Positions 8,455 through 16,798 of a stretch of 64,000 nucleotides of DNA are shown one piece after another. The DNA comes from JANMCE01 sp963791625 (lineage in GTDB: Bacteria > Actinomycetota > Acidimicrobiia > Acidimicrobiales > Ilumatobacteraceae), in NCBI GenBank assembly GCA_963791625.1, contig CAWBTA010000005.1, positions 124,001 to 188,000 on the forward strand, written 5' to 3'. Each line of letters opens with the position of its first letter. The first letter of the stretch is position 1. The notes beneath the pieces are model-generated. The model ran no database searches. It worked only from the letters and a program-made list of their open reading frames with translations, and had not been told where the DNA came from. Made by a program: the position numbers and the translations under genes.

Positions 8455-8482
8455 GTCGGTGCTCTCCCCCCGGAGCACCGAC
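8455..8482 (+). terminator. Hairpin after whiB7
   Basis: GTCGGTGCTC and GAGCACCGAC form a perfect 10-bp stem with an 8-nt C-rich loop, starting 5 nt after the whiB7 stop. There is no T-run behind it, so it may act as an RNA 3'-end stabiliser or a weak terminator. Confidence 0.55.
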
Positions 8483-8593
8483 CTCACGTCGGCAATTGGG
8501 TGTCCGGGTGACAGCCGCAACGTCGTCGTGATGTTGGCCGTGCGAACCCGGGCCGCTAGCCCAATCGCCCCCCGCCGCCGCTAGCCTTCTCCC

Positions 8594-9160
8594 ATGTCCC
8601 GCCGTCTGCCGATCGTGCTTCTTTCGGTGGCGGCCATCATGGGAGCAGGGCTGGTGGCATACAAAGTGACCCACAAGGACGACACCGCCGTGCTCGACAA
8701 CCCGGGTCAGCCAACCACGGGCAAACTACCGGTAGCACCGAAGCTGGACGGGAAGCCCTTGCCGAATCTCACGCTCCAGGATTTCAGCGGCGCAAAGAAG
8801 CAGCTCGCCGAACTCAAGGGTAAGCCTGCCGTGATCAACGTGTGGCAGGAGCAGTGCGTCCCCTGCAAAGACGAGATGCCTGCATTCGAGAAGGTGCACC
8901 AGGCCATGGGCAACCGCATTCGGTTCGTGGGGCTCAATCCTCAGGAAGAGGTCGAGGTCGCTCGCACGTTCGCCACGAAGGCTGGCATAACCTACGACCT
9001 GTGGCGGGACGAGTCGGGAGAGATATACAGCTCGCTAAAACTCACCTCGTTGCCCACCACACTGTTGGTGAACGCGCTAGGAAACATCGTGTGGTCGAAG
9101 TCCGGGCCACTCACCGGTGAACAACTCACCGCCAAAATCAACGAGATGTTTCCCGCATGA
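8594..9160 (+). CDS. TlpA-like membrane-anchored thiol-disulfide oxidoreductase
   Basis: 188 residues with an N-terminal signal anchor (about residues 5-24) and a thioredoxin fold. The active site is CVPC (Cys88, Cys91) in NVWQEQCVPCKDEMP; Gln-Glu replaces the usual Ala-Ser before the first Cys. The cis-Pro loop is SLPTT. It acts outside the membrane, probably reducing apocytochrome c or other secreted thiols. The last 4 nt overlap the ccdA-like gene, whose product would supply electrons. Confidence 0.88.
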   Translation: MSRRLPIVLLSVAAIMGAGLVAYKVTHKDDTAVLDNPGQPTTGKLPVAPKLDGKPLPNLTLQDFSGAKKQLAELKGKPAVINVWQEQCVPCKDEMPAFEKVHQAMGNRIRFVGLNPQEEVEVARTFATKAGITYDLWRDESGEIYSSLKLTSLPTTLLVNALGNIVWSKSGPLTGEQLTAKINEMFPA

Positions 9161-9996
9161 ACTCCGGTAACTACGCGCTCGCTATGACGACCGGCATGGT
9201 TGTCACGCTCAACCCGTGCGGCTTCGCCATGCTGCCCGCGTACCTCGGGTCGTTCCTCGGTCGCAAGACGTCCGAGGATGAACAACGCAGCACACTGGCC
9301 GGGGTCTCCCGCGCTCTCAAGGTTTCCGTTGCGGTGTCGCTCGGATTCATGGTGATCTTCCTCATCCTGGGCACGCTCGTAAAACTCGGAGCCAAATGGA
9401 TTAGATCAGGATCCGGCTGGCTCACGCTGGTGATCGGCGTCCTGCTCGTTGCTGTGGGGGTTGCCATGCTGTTCGGTCGTCGACTGCCGGTCTTCTCCCC
9501 CAAGCTGGAAAAGGGTGGAAAGGACGGGTCCTTCCAATCGATGTTCGTTTTCGGGGTGAGTTATGCCGTGGCATCTCTCGGATGCGCCATCTCACCTTTC
9601 ATCGCGTACACACTCAGCTCAGCGAAGCGATCGGGAGTGGCGTCCGCAGCCATCAGTTTCCTGTTCTACGGTCTTGGCTTCGCGTTGATCATCACGGCGC
9701 TGACGGTGTCGCTGGCCTTGGCCCAAGGCTGGTTCCTCAAGAGTTTGCGCCGGGCCATGCAGTACATCGATCGTCTCTCTGCGGTGTTCATGCTCCTGGC
9801 CGGTCTCTATCTGGTCTGGTACGGCCGGGCTGATATTCGTGGGAAAGGCGGAACGTCGAGCCTCACCATATGGTCCGGCCAAGTCACGACCTGGATGCAA
9901 AACCAGGGTGCCTACCGGCTTGCCGGCATTCTTGGCGTCATCGTCATTGCCGCACTTGCGGCCGTTGCGTTTCGGAAGCGCACACCAACGGCATGA
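9157..9996 (+). CDS. CcdA-like transmembrane thiol-reductant transporter
   Basis: 279 residues and about six to seven membrane segments. The family's paired cysteines are present: Cys21 in TLNPCGFAMLP and Cys142 in SLGCAISPFI, at the start of the two internally repeated halves. CcdA/DsbD-beta proteins pass electrons from cytoplasmic thioredoxin to an outside TlpA-like partner, here encoded immediately upstream with a 4-nt overlap. The cytochrome c domain of CtaC in this window is a plausible downstream client. Confidence 0.9.
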   Translation: MNSGNYALAMTTGMVVTLNPCGFAMLPAYLGSFLGRKTSEDEQRSTLAGVSRALKVSVAVSLGFMVIFLILGTLVKLGAKWIRSGSGWLTLVIGVLLVAVGVAMLFGRRLPVFSPKLEKGGKDGSFQSMFVFGVSYAVASLGCAISPFIAYTLSSAKRSGVASAAISFLFYGLGFALIITALTVSLALAQGWFLKSLRRAMQYIDRLSAVFMLLAGLYLVWYGRADIRGKGGTSSLTIWSGQVTTWMQNQGAYRLAGILGVIVIAALAAVAFRKRTPTA

Positions 9997-10604
9997 GTCG
10001 CTTTACCGAGCTGCTGGCGCACCCTGACACGGTTGAAGAGTGCGAGCTGCGTAGCACGTTCGGGTTCATGGCGTACCACGGCGGCAAGCTTGAGGCGATG
10101 ACCGATGTCATCGCCCGCACCGCTGCCGAGCGAGCGGGTGCGAGTTACTACGGGCTCTTATTTCCCGACGACATCAAGCACCTGACCTCGACACACTTCG
10201 ACCCCGACCGCTCTCCGACCATGGCCGCGTTTCTCAATCACGTGGATGTCGTCGTCACCATCCACGGCTATGGCCGGGTGAACTTTTGGACCACGTTGCT
10301 CCTCGGTGGCGCGCATCGCTCGCTGGCCGATCACGTCGGGGCGCACCTCGCCGCCGCACTTCCCGACTACGTCGTGATGACCGACCTCGACCAGATCCCT
10401 GAACAGCTCCGCGGTCTGCATCCGCGCAATCCGGTCAACCTCACCCGCGGCGGTGGCGTCCAAATCGAGCTACCCCCTCGGGTACGTGGCGCCGGCCCAC
10501 TGTGGTCATCCTGGGAAGGCCCCGAGCCCGTCCCCCACACCGCATCTCTCATCGACGGACTCGTTGCGTCTGCAACGAACTGGATCAATCAGACCTCGTC
10601 GTAG
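9993..10604 (+). CDS. Poly-gamma-glutamate hydrolase family protein
   Basis: 203 residues, start at ATG 9993 overlapping the ccdA-like stop (ATGA). The sequence matches the phage-type poly-gamma-glutamate hydrolase fold (PF05908): MAYHGGKLE with a zinc-ligand His and Glu, then VVVTIHGYGR with the second His region, and later VNLTRGGGVQIELPP. These zinc enzymes cut gamma-glutamyl bonds. No signal peptide is seen, so it may act inside the cell. The link with the thiol-redox pair is only positional. Confidence 0.75.
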   Translation: MSRFTELLAHPDTVEECELRSTFGFMAYHGGKLEAMTDVIARTAAERAGASYYGLLFPDDIKHLTSTHFDPDRSPTMAAFLNHVDVVVTIHGYGRVNFWTTLLLGGAHRSLADHVGAHLAAALPDYVVMTDLDQIPEQLRGLHPRNPVNLTRGGGVQIELPPRVRGAGPLWSSWEGPEPVPHTASLIDGLVASATNWINQTSS

Positions 10605-10649
10605 ACCCGTCAGAACTTCCTTGGCTGATCATGGTACCGAGAAAGGCAA

Positions 10650-11294
10650 TCATGACGCGAGGCGTTCGATGGTCCAGGTTTCGCCGGTGCGGCGGTACCA
10701 GAGGCGGTCGTGGAGGCGGGCGGGGCGTCCTTGCCAGAACTCGATCTCGTCGGGCACGAGTCGATAGCCGCCCCAGGTGTCGGGGCGGGGCATGCTTTCC
10801 ACACCGGCAAACCGTTCGGTCGTAGCCGCCACCATGGCTTCGAGTTCGCTGCGGCCCGCGATCACCCGTGACTGGGGCGACGAGGCGGATGCGATCTGAG
10901 ACTCTTTTGGGCGGCTGTTCCAGTAGACATCAGAGGACTCGGGAGCCAGCAACTCGATGACACCGCGCACGCGCACTTGGCGGTGCAGGTCGAGCCAGCC
11001 GAACGTCATCGAGGCTTTCGGATTGTCGGCCATTTGCTTGGCTTTGGCCGATGCGTAGTTGGTAAAGAACTGGAAGCCGTATTCGTCGACGCCGCGCACC
11101 AGCACGTAGCGGGCATCGGGCTGGCCATCGGCGCCGCAGGTGGAGACAACGACCGCGTTCGGTTCGGTCAGCTGTGCGGCGACAGCGTCGTCGTACCAGC
11201 GCACCCACTGCTCGATGGGGTCACGGTCGACATCAGAAATTTCGAGGCCGACCGTCTCGTACTCCTTGCGGCGCTGGGCGATGTCATCACGCAC
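10650..11294 (-). CDS. pdxH: Pyridoxine/pyridoxamine 5'-phosphate oxidase
   Basis: 214 residues, the normal length for PdxH. Landmarks: RYVLVRGVDEYGFQFFTNY in the FMN-binding region, SMTFGWLDLHRQVRVRG, then SRPKESQIASASSPQS and the C-terminal signature WQGRPARLHDRLWYRR, which binds substrate. It oxidises pyridoxine or pyridoxamine phosphate to pyridoxal phosphate using FMN and O2. It overlaps the methyltransferase gene by 8 nt and is the third gene of a serS-methyltransferase-pdxH run. Confidence 0.95.
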   Translation of the reverse strand: MRDDIAQRRKEYETVGLEISDVDRDPIEQWVRWYDDAVAAQLTEPNAVVVSTCGADGQPDARYVLVRGVDEYGFQFFTNYASAKAKQMADNPKASMTFGWLDLHRQVRVRGVIELLAPESSDVYWNSRPKESQIASASSPQSRVIAGRSELEAMVAATTERFAGVESMPRPDTWGGYRLVPDEIEFWQGRPARLHDRLWYRRTGETWTIERLAS

Positions 11295-11919
11295 GACGCA
11301 CCACCGCCCACTCGCCCCAACCGGCCTCTGCCGTGATGGCTGTCCAGCGGCCGGGCATCGCGGCCAAAACGTCTTCGGTCGGCAAGTGAATAGGTGTGTC
11401 TTCTGCCAGCGAGTTCATCCACACGATGGCACCTTTCGGGGCGAGCACCCGGTCGAGTTCAGCAGGAAAGAGGAAGGCATTGACCAACACGATGGCATTC
11501 ATCGAAGCCGCAGCAAAGGGCAAGGCGGCACCGTCGGCCAGCACCAGATCGGCTTTCACGTCGTGGAAGTGGTTCAGCATCTCCCCGGCGATGTCGAGGG
11601 CGATGACCTGTTCAAACTGCTCGACCAACACGCTCGTTCCGGCGCCGGTGCCCGCGCCGACTTCCAAACAACGCGGCCCGAACGTCCCGCCACGGGTCAG
11701 GGCGTCAACGAGTGGGACCATCTCACCGACCCCGGAGCGCTCATCCCACACGGGTGCCATCTCGTCGAAAAACTTGGCGACACCGGTTGCGACATCGGCA
11801 TTCCAGTAGTCGGGTTCAAACGCGGCCCGCCTCGTGGTGATACGCATCGGGTGGGTGGGGCCGCCGACCGCGGGGCGATCGGGCGGCGACGCAATCACCC
11901 GAGGCAGCGTGGTGATCAT
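11287..11919 (-). CDS. Class I SAM-dependent methyltransferase
   Basis: 210 residues with a Rossmann methyltransferase core: motif I reads CLEVGAGTGAGTS, motif II VIALDIAGEML, then VLADGAALPFAAASM and IVLVNAFLF. The N-terminal FDEMAPVWDERSG is common in UbiE-like small-molecule methyltransferases. The substrate is unknown. Its start overlaps the serS stop by 4 nt, so it is translated with serS and pdxH. Confidence 0.85.
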   Translation of the reverse strand: MITTLPRVIASPPDRPAVGGPTHPMRITTRRAAFEPDYWNADVATGVAKFFDEMAPVWDERSGVGEMVPLVDALTRGGTFGPRCLEVGAGTGAGTSVLVEQFEQVIALDIAGEMLNHFHDVKADLVLADGAALPFAAASMNAIVLVNAFLFPAELDRVLAPKGAIVWMNSLAEDTPIHLPTEDVLAAMPGRWTAITAEAGWGEWAVVRRA

Positions 11920-13214
11920 GGTGCGGGGATGAACTTGTGTCCACGCATGTACGGCAGGAGCGCGTCGGGGATCTTGATCGAGCCGTCCGCCTGGCGACCG
12001 TGTTCCCAGAGCGCGGCTAAGACGCGGGGCACGGCAAGCGCCGAACCGTTGAGGGTGTGGGTGATCTCGGTTCCCTTGACACCAGTGGGGCGGTAACGGA
12101 GGTTGCCACGGCGGCCCTGGTAGTCACTGAACCAGCTGATGGACGACACTTCCAGCCAGCGGTCGCAACCGGGTGCGTAGACCTCGATGTCGAAGCTGCG
12201 ATGGTGGCTCTGCCCCATGTCGCCGGTACAGATTTCGATGATGCGGTAGGGCAAGCCCAGAGCGGCGATCGTGCCTTCCGCGCAGCCGACCATCTCATCG
12301 AGCAATGCCGGCGCCTGCGTTGCAGTTGCATATGCAAGTATTTCGACCTTGTCGAACTCGTGACTGCGCAGCAGACCGCGGGTGTCCTTACCGGCTGAGC
12401 CGGCTTCACGACGGAAGCAGGTGCTGTGGGCCATGTAGCGGCGCGGCAGCGTGGATTCTTCCAGCAATTCGTCGCGGTTGATGGAGGTGAGCGGCACCTC
12501 GGCCGTTGGGATGCACCACAGGTCGTCACGCTCGATGGCAAAGGCGTCGTCGGCGAACTTCGGCAGCTGACCGGTGGCCGTCAGCGTTGCCGTGGTTACC
12601 AGTGAGGGCGGGCGGATTTCCTCGAACGAGTCCGCATTGCGATCAAGCGCGAGTTGGCAAAGCGCTCGGCTCATGGTGGCACCGAGACCGCGCAGCATGG
12701 TGAACATCGAGCCGGAGATCTTGGCAGCCCGCTCATTGTCGAGGATGCCCAGCGCAGCACCGATCTCCCAGTGGGGAACCTGCTGATAGTCCGCATAGTC
12801 CGACCGGGTGACCGAGCCAATGGGACCCTTCACTGTCGGGTTGTCCTGCTCGCCGGCACCGTCGGGTGCGAGATCGCTGGGGACGTTCGGGATCGACAAC
12901 AGCAGCTCACGAACCGCGGCCTCAACCGTGTCGGCTTGGGCGGCGAGCTCGGTTTCACGCCGGCCCATGGCGCGGCTCTCGGCCTGCAGGGCCTCGGCGT
13001 CTGCGGTTTTACCGTCGCGTCGTAGGCCACCGACCTGCTTGGACAGCTCGTTGATCTGCTGGCGGGTGCCGTCGCGCTCATTGCCGAGAGCCCGTAGACG
13101 TTCGTCGAGCACGAGCACCTGATCGAGGTCGGCGAGGAGAGACGGATTGCCACGGCGGGCCATGGCGGCCTTGATCACGTCGGGTTCGGTACGCAAGCGG
13201 CGGAGATCGATCAT
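11916..13214 (-). CDS. serS: Seryl-tRNA synthetase
   Basis: 432 residues. The N-terminal antiparallel coiled-coil arm (about residues 30-105) that holds the long variable arm of tRNA-Ser is followed by the class II catalytic core: the motif 2 region CFRREAGSAGKDTRGLLR with HEFDKVE, and motif 3 near the end (GSALAVPRVLAALWE). IPTAEVPLTSI marks the active-site entry. It charges tRNA-Ser and the precursor of tRNA-Sec if present. No T-box-like leader is visible in the short upstream gap. Confidence 0.96.
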   Translation of the reverse strand: MIDLRRLRTEPDVIKAAMARRGNPSLLADLDQVLVLDERLRALGNERDGTRQQINELSKQVGGLRRDGKTADAEALQAESRAMGRRETELAAQADTVEAAVRELLLSIPNVPSDLAPDGAGEQDNPTVKGPIGSVTRSDYADYQQVPHWEIGAALGILDNERAAKISGSMFTMLRGLGATMSRALCQLALDRNADSFEEIRPPSLVTTATLTATGQLPKFADDAFAIERDDLWCIPTAEVPLTSINRDELLEESTLPRRYMAHSTCFRREAGSAGKDTRGLLRSHEFDKVEILAYATATQAPALLDEMVGCAEGTIAALGLPYRIIEICTGDMGQSHHRSFDIEVYAPGCDRWLEVSSISWFSDYQGRRGNLRYRPTGVKGTEITHTLNGSALAVPRVLAALWEHGRQADGSIKIPDALLPYMRGHKFIPAP

Positions 13215-13241
13215 GGTTCGACAACGCTAGCCGCGAAGGGC

Positions 13242-14192
13242 TTACCGGAAGGTCGTCGTTATGACCCGTCCATCACGATCCGCAGCCCCTTCGGTCAGCT
13301 CATCGACGACAAACGTCCGCTGCACCCACCGGTCGGTGCCGTCGTATCGAGCTGCAAAGGGGCTGCGGCCGTGGACCGCCACGTGGTTGTCGACGATCAG
13401 GAGATCGCCGGCCTCGAGCACCACGCCGAGGTGTGCTTGTTGTACGGCGTTGCGGAGCGCCTCGATGGCGGCCTGGGCGACCGGGTCGATACCGGCCATC
13501 AGATCGGCGTCGAAGGTGAACGTGGGACGCTCGGCCGTGCCGGTAAGTATTGGAGTAGCCGAACCGAACTCGCCGACAGCGTCGAGGCTGGCCAGGAACG
13601 ACGCGTCCGGCCGGGTGCGGAACCGAGGCTGGCGAAGCACCGCGACGGTGTCGGTATCGAGCAAATCGAGCGCGGCCGACACCGAGCAGAGCAGCGTCGC
13701 TGCGTCGGGATCGCCTCGCAGGCAGAGCAGCAGCAGGTAGTGCGGTTTGTACGGGTGGAAGGCAGTCTCGGTGTGAAACGCAAGCGTGACGTTTGACGAC
13801 GTTGATACCTGCTTGGCGGCCGATGCCTGCACCGGCACGATGTTCTGCACGATCTGGCCGCCGTGCTCCGGCGCATAACCAGCCGGCTCGCCGAGGGCCT
13901 TGGCGATGGTGAGCAGCGTGAACTCGCTGGTGCGGTCCTTGGTAGTGGGAGCACCAGGCGTGGGGGGTGTCGCCGGAACGACCCCGAGGGGCAGGCCGCG
14001 CACGACGAACGCACCGGAAAGGTCACCCTCGGTCAAGAAGGCGCTGAGCTTTTCTTTCAAAGCAAGTGGAAGGGATGCACCTGCGGCTGCGGCAGCAGTG
14101 ACGAACGTCTCGTCAAGCGCCTGGGTCGAAGGAACGGGGAGCGTAAATGGGCCCACCTCGAGCGTGGTGGGCGCGTGGCGGGTGAGGATCAT
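13242..14192 (-). CDS. TauD/TfdA-superfamily Fe(II)/2-oxoglutarate dioxygenase, AsnO/clavaminate synthase-like
   Basis: 316 residues. The facial triad is visible as FHTETAFHPYKPHYLLL (His, Glu) and a distal His in VDNHVAVHGRSPF; the Arg that binds 2-oxoglutarate lies in RWVQRTFVV. The HTE rather than HxD triad and the surrounding sequence are those of the clavaminate synthase/L-asparagine oxygenase branch, which hydroxylates free amino acids or similar acids. Expected co-substrates are O2 and 2-oxoglutarate. Its promoter contains two matched operators, and a GntR regulator gene sits directly upstream on the same strand. Confidence 0.8.
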   Translation of the reverse strand: MILTRHAPTTLEVGPFTLPVPSTQALDETFVTAAAAAGASLPLALKEKLSAFLTEGDLSGAFVVRGLPLGVVPATPPTPGAPTTKDRTSEFTLLTIAKALGEPAGYAPEHGGQIVQNIVPVQASAAKQVSTSSNVTLAFHTETAFHPYKPHYLLLLCLRGDPDAATLLCSVSAALDLLDTDTVAVLRQPRFRTRPDASFLASLDAVGEFGSATPILTGTAERPTFTFDADLMAGIDPVAQAAIEALRNAVQQAHLGVVLEAGDLLIVDNHVAVHGRSPFAARYDGTDRWVQRTFVVDELTEGAADRDGRVITTTFR

Positions 14193-14196
14193 GTTT

Positions 14197-14238
14197 AAGG
14201 TTTACCAGTGAACCTTTTATGGTTCAACCACTAACCTT
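14197..14238 (-). promoter_or_regulatory. Promoter of the dioxygenase gene with two 22-bp-spaced inverted-repeat operators
   Basis: Two inverted repeats lie in tandem: AAGGTT-N8-AACCTT at 14197-14216 (perfect) and ATGGTT-N8-AACCTT at 14219-14238 (one mismatch). Their starts are 22 bp apart, two helical turns. On the minus strand TTGAAC (14227-14222) and TAAACC (14204-14199) are separated by 17 bp, a plausible -35/-10 pair, which puts the transcript start at or next to ATG 14192, i.e. a leaderless mRNA. The operators cover both promoter boxes. The second overlaps the end of the regulator gene. Confidence 0.6.
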
Positions 14239-14925
14239 TTGCTCCAGCAGCGATGCGATGTCCCGGCGGGTTTGTTCGATATGTCGAGCCATGGCTGCTG
14301 CGGCCATGCCACCCTCGTGCCGGTCGCAGGCGTCAGCAATCTCCTGATGGTCCCGGGCGCTGGCGTCGCTGCGCCCGTCGAACCACAGTTCATCCACCGG
14401 GGAGAAGAGATCGCCCCGAGCCTGATCGACGGCGGCAGCCAGACGGGTGCTTCGTGAAGCCTTGGCCAACGCTTCGTGGAATGCGAGGTCGGCCGTTTGG
14501 TAGGCCCGGGGCGTCGTGGCTCGTTTCAGCGCCCGAATGGCTTTGTTCATAGCGGTCAGATCGGTCTTGGTGCAGCGCACCGCGGCGAGACGGGCGACCT
14601 CACACTCGACCGCTATGCGGTAGTCGACGATGTCGTCGAGCTCGCTGAGATCGCGCCGCATCTGATCCATCCACTGGTTGTAGGGCACGACCAACTCGGT
14701 GACGAACCGACCGCCGGTGGCACCCCTTCGAGCGACGATGTAACCGTCTTCCTCCAAGAGGGCGAGCGCCTCACGCACACGCAACCGCCCGACTCCGAGC
14801 TGTTCGGCCAGCAGCCGTTCGGGTGGCAACTGATCCCCTGGGCCAAGCTCGCCGCGGTGAATTCGTGCCCGCACGCCATCGGCGATGGCACGAGCGGTAG
14901 GACCGGAAGGAACAAGCGACGCCAC
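14224..14925 (-). CDS. GntR/FadR-type transcriptional regulator
   Basis: About 233 residues. The N-terminal winged helix (IADGVRARIHRGELGPGDQLPPERLLAEQ, then LGVGRLRVREALALLEEDGYI) is followed by an FCD ligand domain with the conserved HEALAKASRS and a late HxxI region (DHQEIADACDRHEG), whose His residues bind metal or carboxylates. The frame is open upstream to 15192, but similarity begins only near the GTG at 14925, which I take as start. FCD regulators usually sense small organic acids and repress a neighbouring catabolic gene; the dioxygenase is the obvious target. Confidence 0.85.
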   Translation of the reverse strand: MASLVPSGPTARAIADGVRARIHRGELGPGDQLPPERLLAEQLGVGRLRVREALALLEEDGYIVARRGATGGRFVTELVVPYNQWMDQMRRDLSELDDIVDYRIAVECEVARLAAVRCTKTDLTAMNKAIRALKRATTPRAYQTADLAFHEALAKASRSTRLAAAVDQARGDLFSPVDELWFDGRSDASARDHQEIADACDRHEGGMAAAAMARHIEQTRRDIASLLEQKVSG

Positions 14926-15171
14926 GCCATCCAGTGTGCCACCGCCACACGCTGGGGTGAGGTCTGCGGTCGAAGCGGTCCGGTAGGCAGATCCTTGGCC
15001 GGAGATACGCCTGCTGCATGCCCTCAGTGTGGGCCCCTCCCCGACGCCGCGGCAAGGACACATCGCCCACCGTTCCCGCCACACGATTCCGAAACTCAGG
15101 CTAACCGGTTCACAGGAGCAATGATGTGCGACTAGAAGCTCCGGCGGTCGGGCTGAGTAGCGTGGCCGATC

Positions 15172-16080
15172 GTGGCTGCTGTTGAGGTACAAGACCTGGT
15201 GATGCGATACGGCGATGTAACGGCGGTCGAAGGCGTTTCGTTCACGGCTCAGTCCGGTCAGGTTACGGCCGTGCTCGGTCCGAACGGGGCGGGGAAGACG
15301 TCAACCATCGAAGCGTTGGAGGGGTACCGCCGGCCGACCAGTGGGAGCGTACGAGTCGCAGGGCTCGACCCGATCGCGCAGCACGACGAACTGGTGAACC
15401 GCATGGGCGTCATGCTTCAGGACGGCGGCATCTACCCCTCGATCCGGGCCGGCGAGGCGGTGGAGTTGTTCTGCGCCTACCACGGCAACGTCAACGCACC
15501 GACCGAACTCATCGAGCGAGTCGGTTTGGGCGACCGCCAGAAACGCACCTGGAAGCAGATGTCCGGCGGTGAACAGCAACGGCTGAAACTTGCGCTGGCC
15601 TTGGCCGGAAAACCCGAGGTCGTCTTTCTGGATGAGCCGACCGCCGGCGTGGACGCCGAGGGACGCATCGTCATCCGAAATGTCATTCGAACGCTGGCGG
15701 CCAAAGGCGTGGCGGTGGTTCTCACCACACACGAACTAGGCGAGGCGGAACGGCTCGCCGATCACGTCGTCATCCTGGACCGGGGCCGACGGGTGGCCGC
15801 TGGAACCCTTGCTGAGCTACGAGGCCAAGGCGGACCAGTAGAGATCCGTTTCGCCGCCGCCGCCGGGCTCGACGTTGGCTCGCTCGGCACCCATCTTGGT
15901 GCCACAGCCAGTGAACCGACGCCCGGCGAATATGTGGTCGACGCGGCACCCAGCCCCGACAATGTGGCCCGCCTCACCGGGTGGCTGGCGGAACGGAACC
16001 TGCCGCTCGCCGACCTGCGTGCCGGACGACAAAGCCTCGAAGATGTCTTTCTTCGCCTCACCGGGAACGGTGACGCATGA
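15172..16080 (+). CDS. ABC transporter ATP-binding protein (ABC-2 exporter type)
   Basis: 302 residues. Walker A is GPNGAGKTS, the signature is MSGGEQQRLKLA, Walker B is VVFLDEPTAGVD and the switch His is in LTTHELGEAERL. A ~90-residue C-terminal extension (DUF4162-like) follows. It powers export by the permease encoded next, with which it overlaps by 4 nt. The cargo is unknown; this class moves drugs, lipids or polysaccharides. Confidence 0.93.
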   Translation: MAAVEVQDLVMRYGDVTAVEGVSFTAQSGQVTAVLGPNGAGKTSTIEALEGYRRPTSGSVRVAGLDPIAQHDELVNRMGVMLQDGGIYPSIRAGEAVELFCAYHGNVNAPTELIERVGLGDRQKRTWKQMSGGEQQRLKLALALAGKPEVVFLDEPTAGVDAEGRIVIRNVIRTLAAKGVAVVLTTHELGEAERLADHVVILDRGRRVAAGTLAELRGQGGPVEIRFAAAAGLDVGSLGTHLGATASEPTPGEYVVDAAPSPDNVARLTGWLAERNLPLADLRAGRQSLEDVFLRLTGNGDA

Positions 16081-16796
16081 ACGCCTTCACCGCCCAGGTG
16101 AAAGCCGAGACCCGCCTGCTTTTCCGCAACGGGGAGCAGTTGCTGCTCACACTCGGCATCCCGGTTGTGCTGCTCGTGTTCTTCTCCAGCGTCAGCATCG
16201 TCGACCTCGGAGCGGGCAAGCGAGTGCAGACGGTCGTCCCGGGCATTCTCGCCCTCGCCGTGATGTCTACGGCCATGGTCGGGTTAGGCATCGCCACCGG
16301 CTTCGAGCGCAAGTACGGCGTGCTCAAGCTGTTGGGAGCAACACCGCTTGGTCGTCCACGATTGCTGGCAGCCAAGGCCGCAACCATTGCGATCGTGGAA
16401 GTGGTGCAATTCGTTGTACTTGCAACTATTGGCTACGCACTCGGTTGGCGGCCGAGTTTGTCCATCGCTCTCGTGCTGGCCGCCGTGCTGCTCGGTACCG
16501 CGTGTTTCGCCGGCATCGGGCTCACGATGGCCGGACGACTGAAGGGTGAGGTCAACCTCGCCGCGGTGAACGGGCTCTATCTGTTGCTGTTGTTGTTCGG
16601 CGGGATGGTGGTGCCGCTCGACAAACTGCCCGGGCCGCTTCGAGCGGTCGGTCGTGTCCTGCCGTCCGGTGCGCTCAGCGAGGCAATGCGCCAAGCCGCT
16701 GGCGAACTGGCCCGCACGTCACGACCGTGGATCATCCTGGTCGTATGGGCGTCCGTCGCGTGCACCGCTGCGGCCCGCCTCTTCCGCTGGGAATAG
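16077..16796 (+). CDS. ABC-2 type transporter permease
   Basis: 239 residues with about six membrane helices and the ABC-2 motif pattern: an N-terminal amphipathic stretch (AQVKAETRLLFRNGEQLLLT), then segments beginning VPGILALAVMS, AATIAIVEVV, ALVLAAVLLG and LYLLLLLFGG, with the usual VVPLDKLPGPLR turn between the last two. It forms the membrane part of the exporter with the preceding ATPase. It converges with the sortase gene with a 2-nt gap. Confidence 0.88.
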   Translation: MNAFTAQVKAETRLLFRNGEQLLLTLGIPVVLLVFFSSVSIVDLGAGKRVQTVVPGILALAVMSTAMVGLGIATGFERKYGVLKLLGATPLGRPRLLAAKAATIAIVEVVQFVVLATIGYALGWRPSLSIALVLAAVLLGTACFAGIGLTMAGRLKGEVNLAAVNGLYLLLLLFGGMVVPLDKLPGPLRAVGRVLPSGALSEAMRQAAGELARTSRPWIILVVWASVACTAAARLFRWE

Positions 16797-16798
16797 CC

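Noticed and set aside
13215..13241. T-box leader for serS
   Set aside because: I examined the regions around serS; the region upstream of its start (after 13214) is a 27-bp gap and contains no T-box elements.
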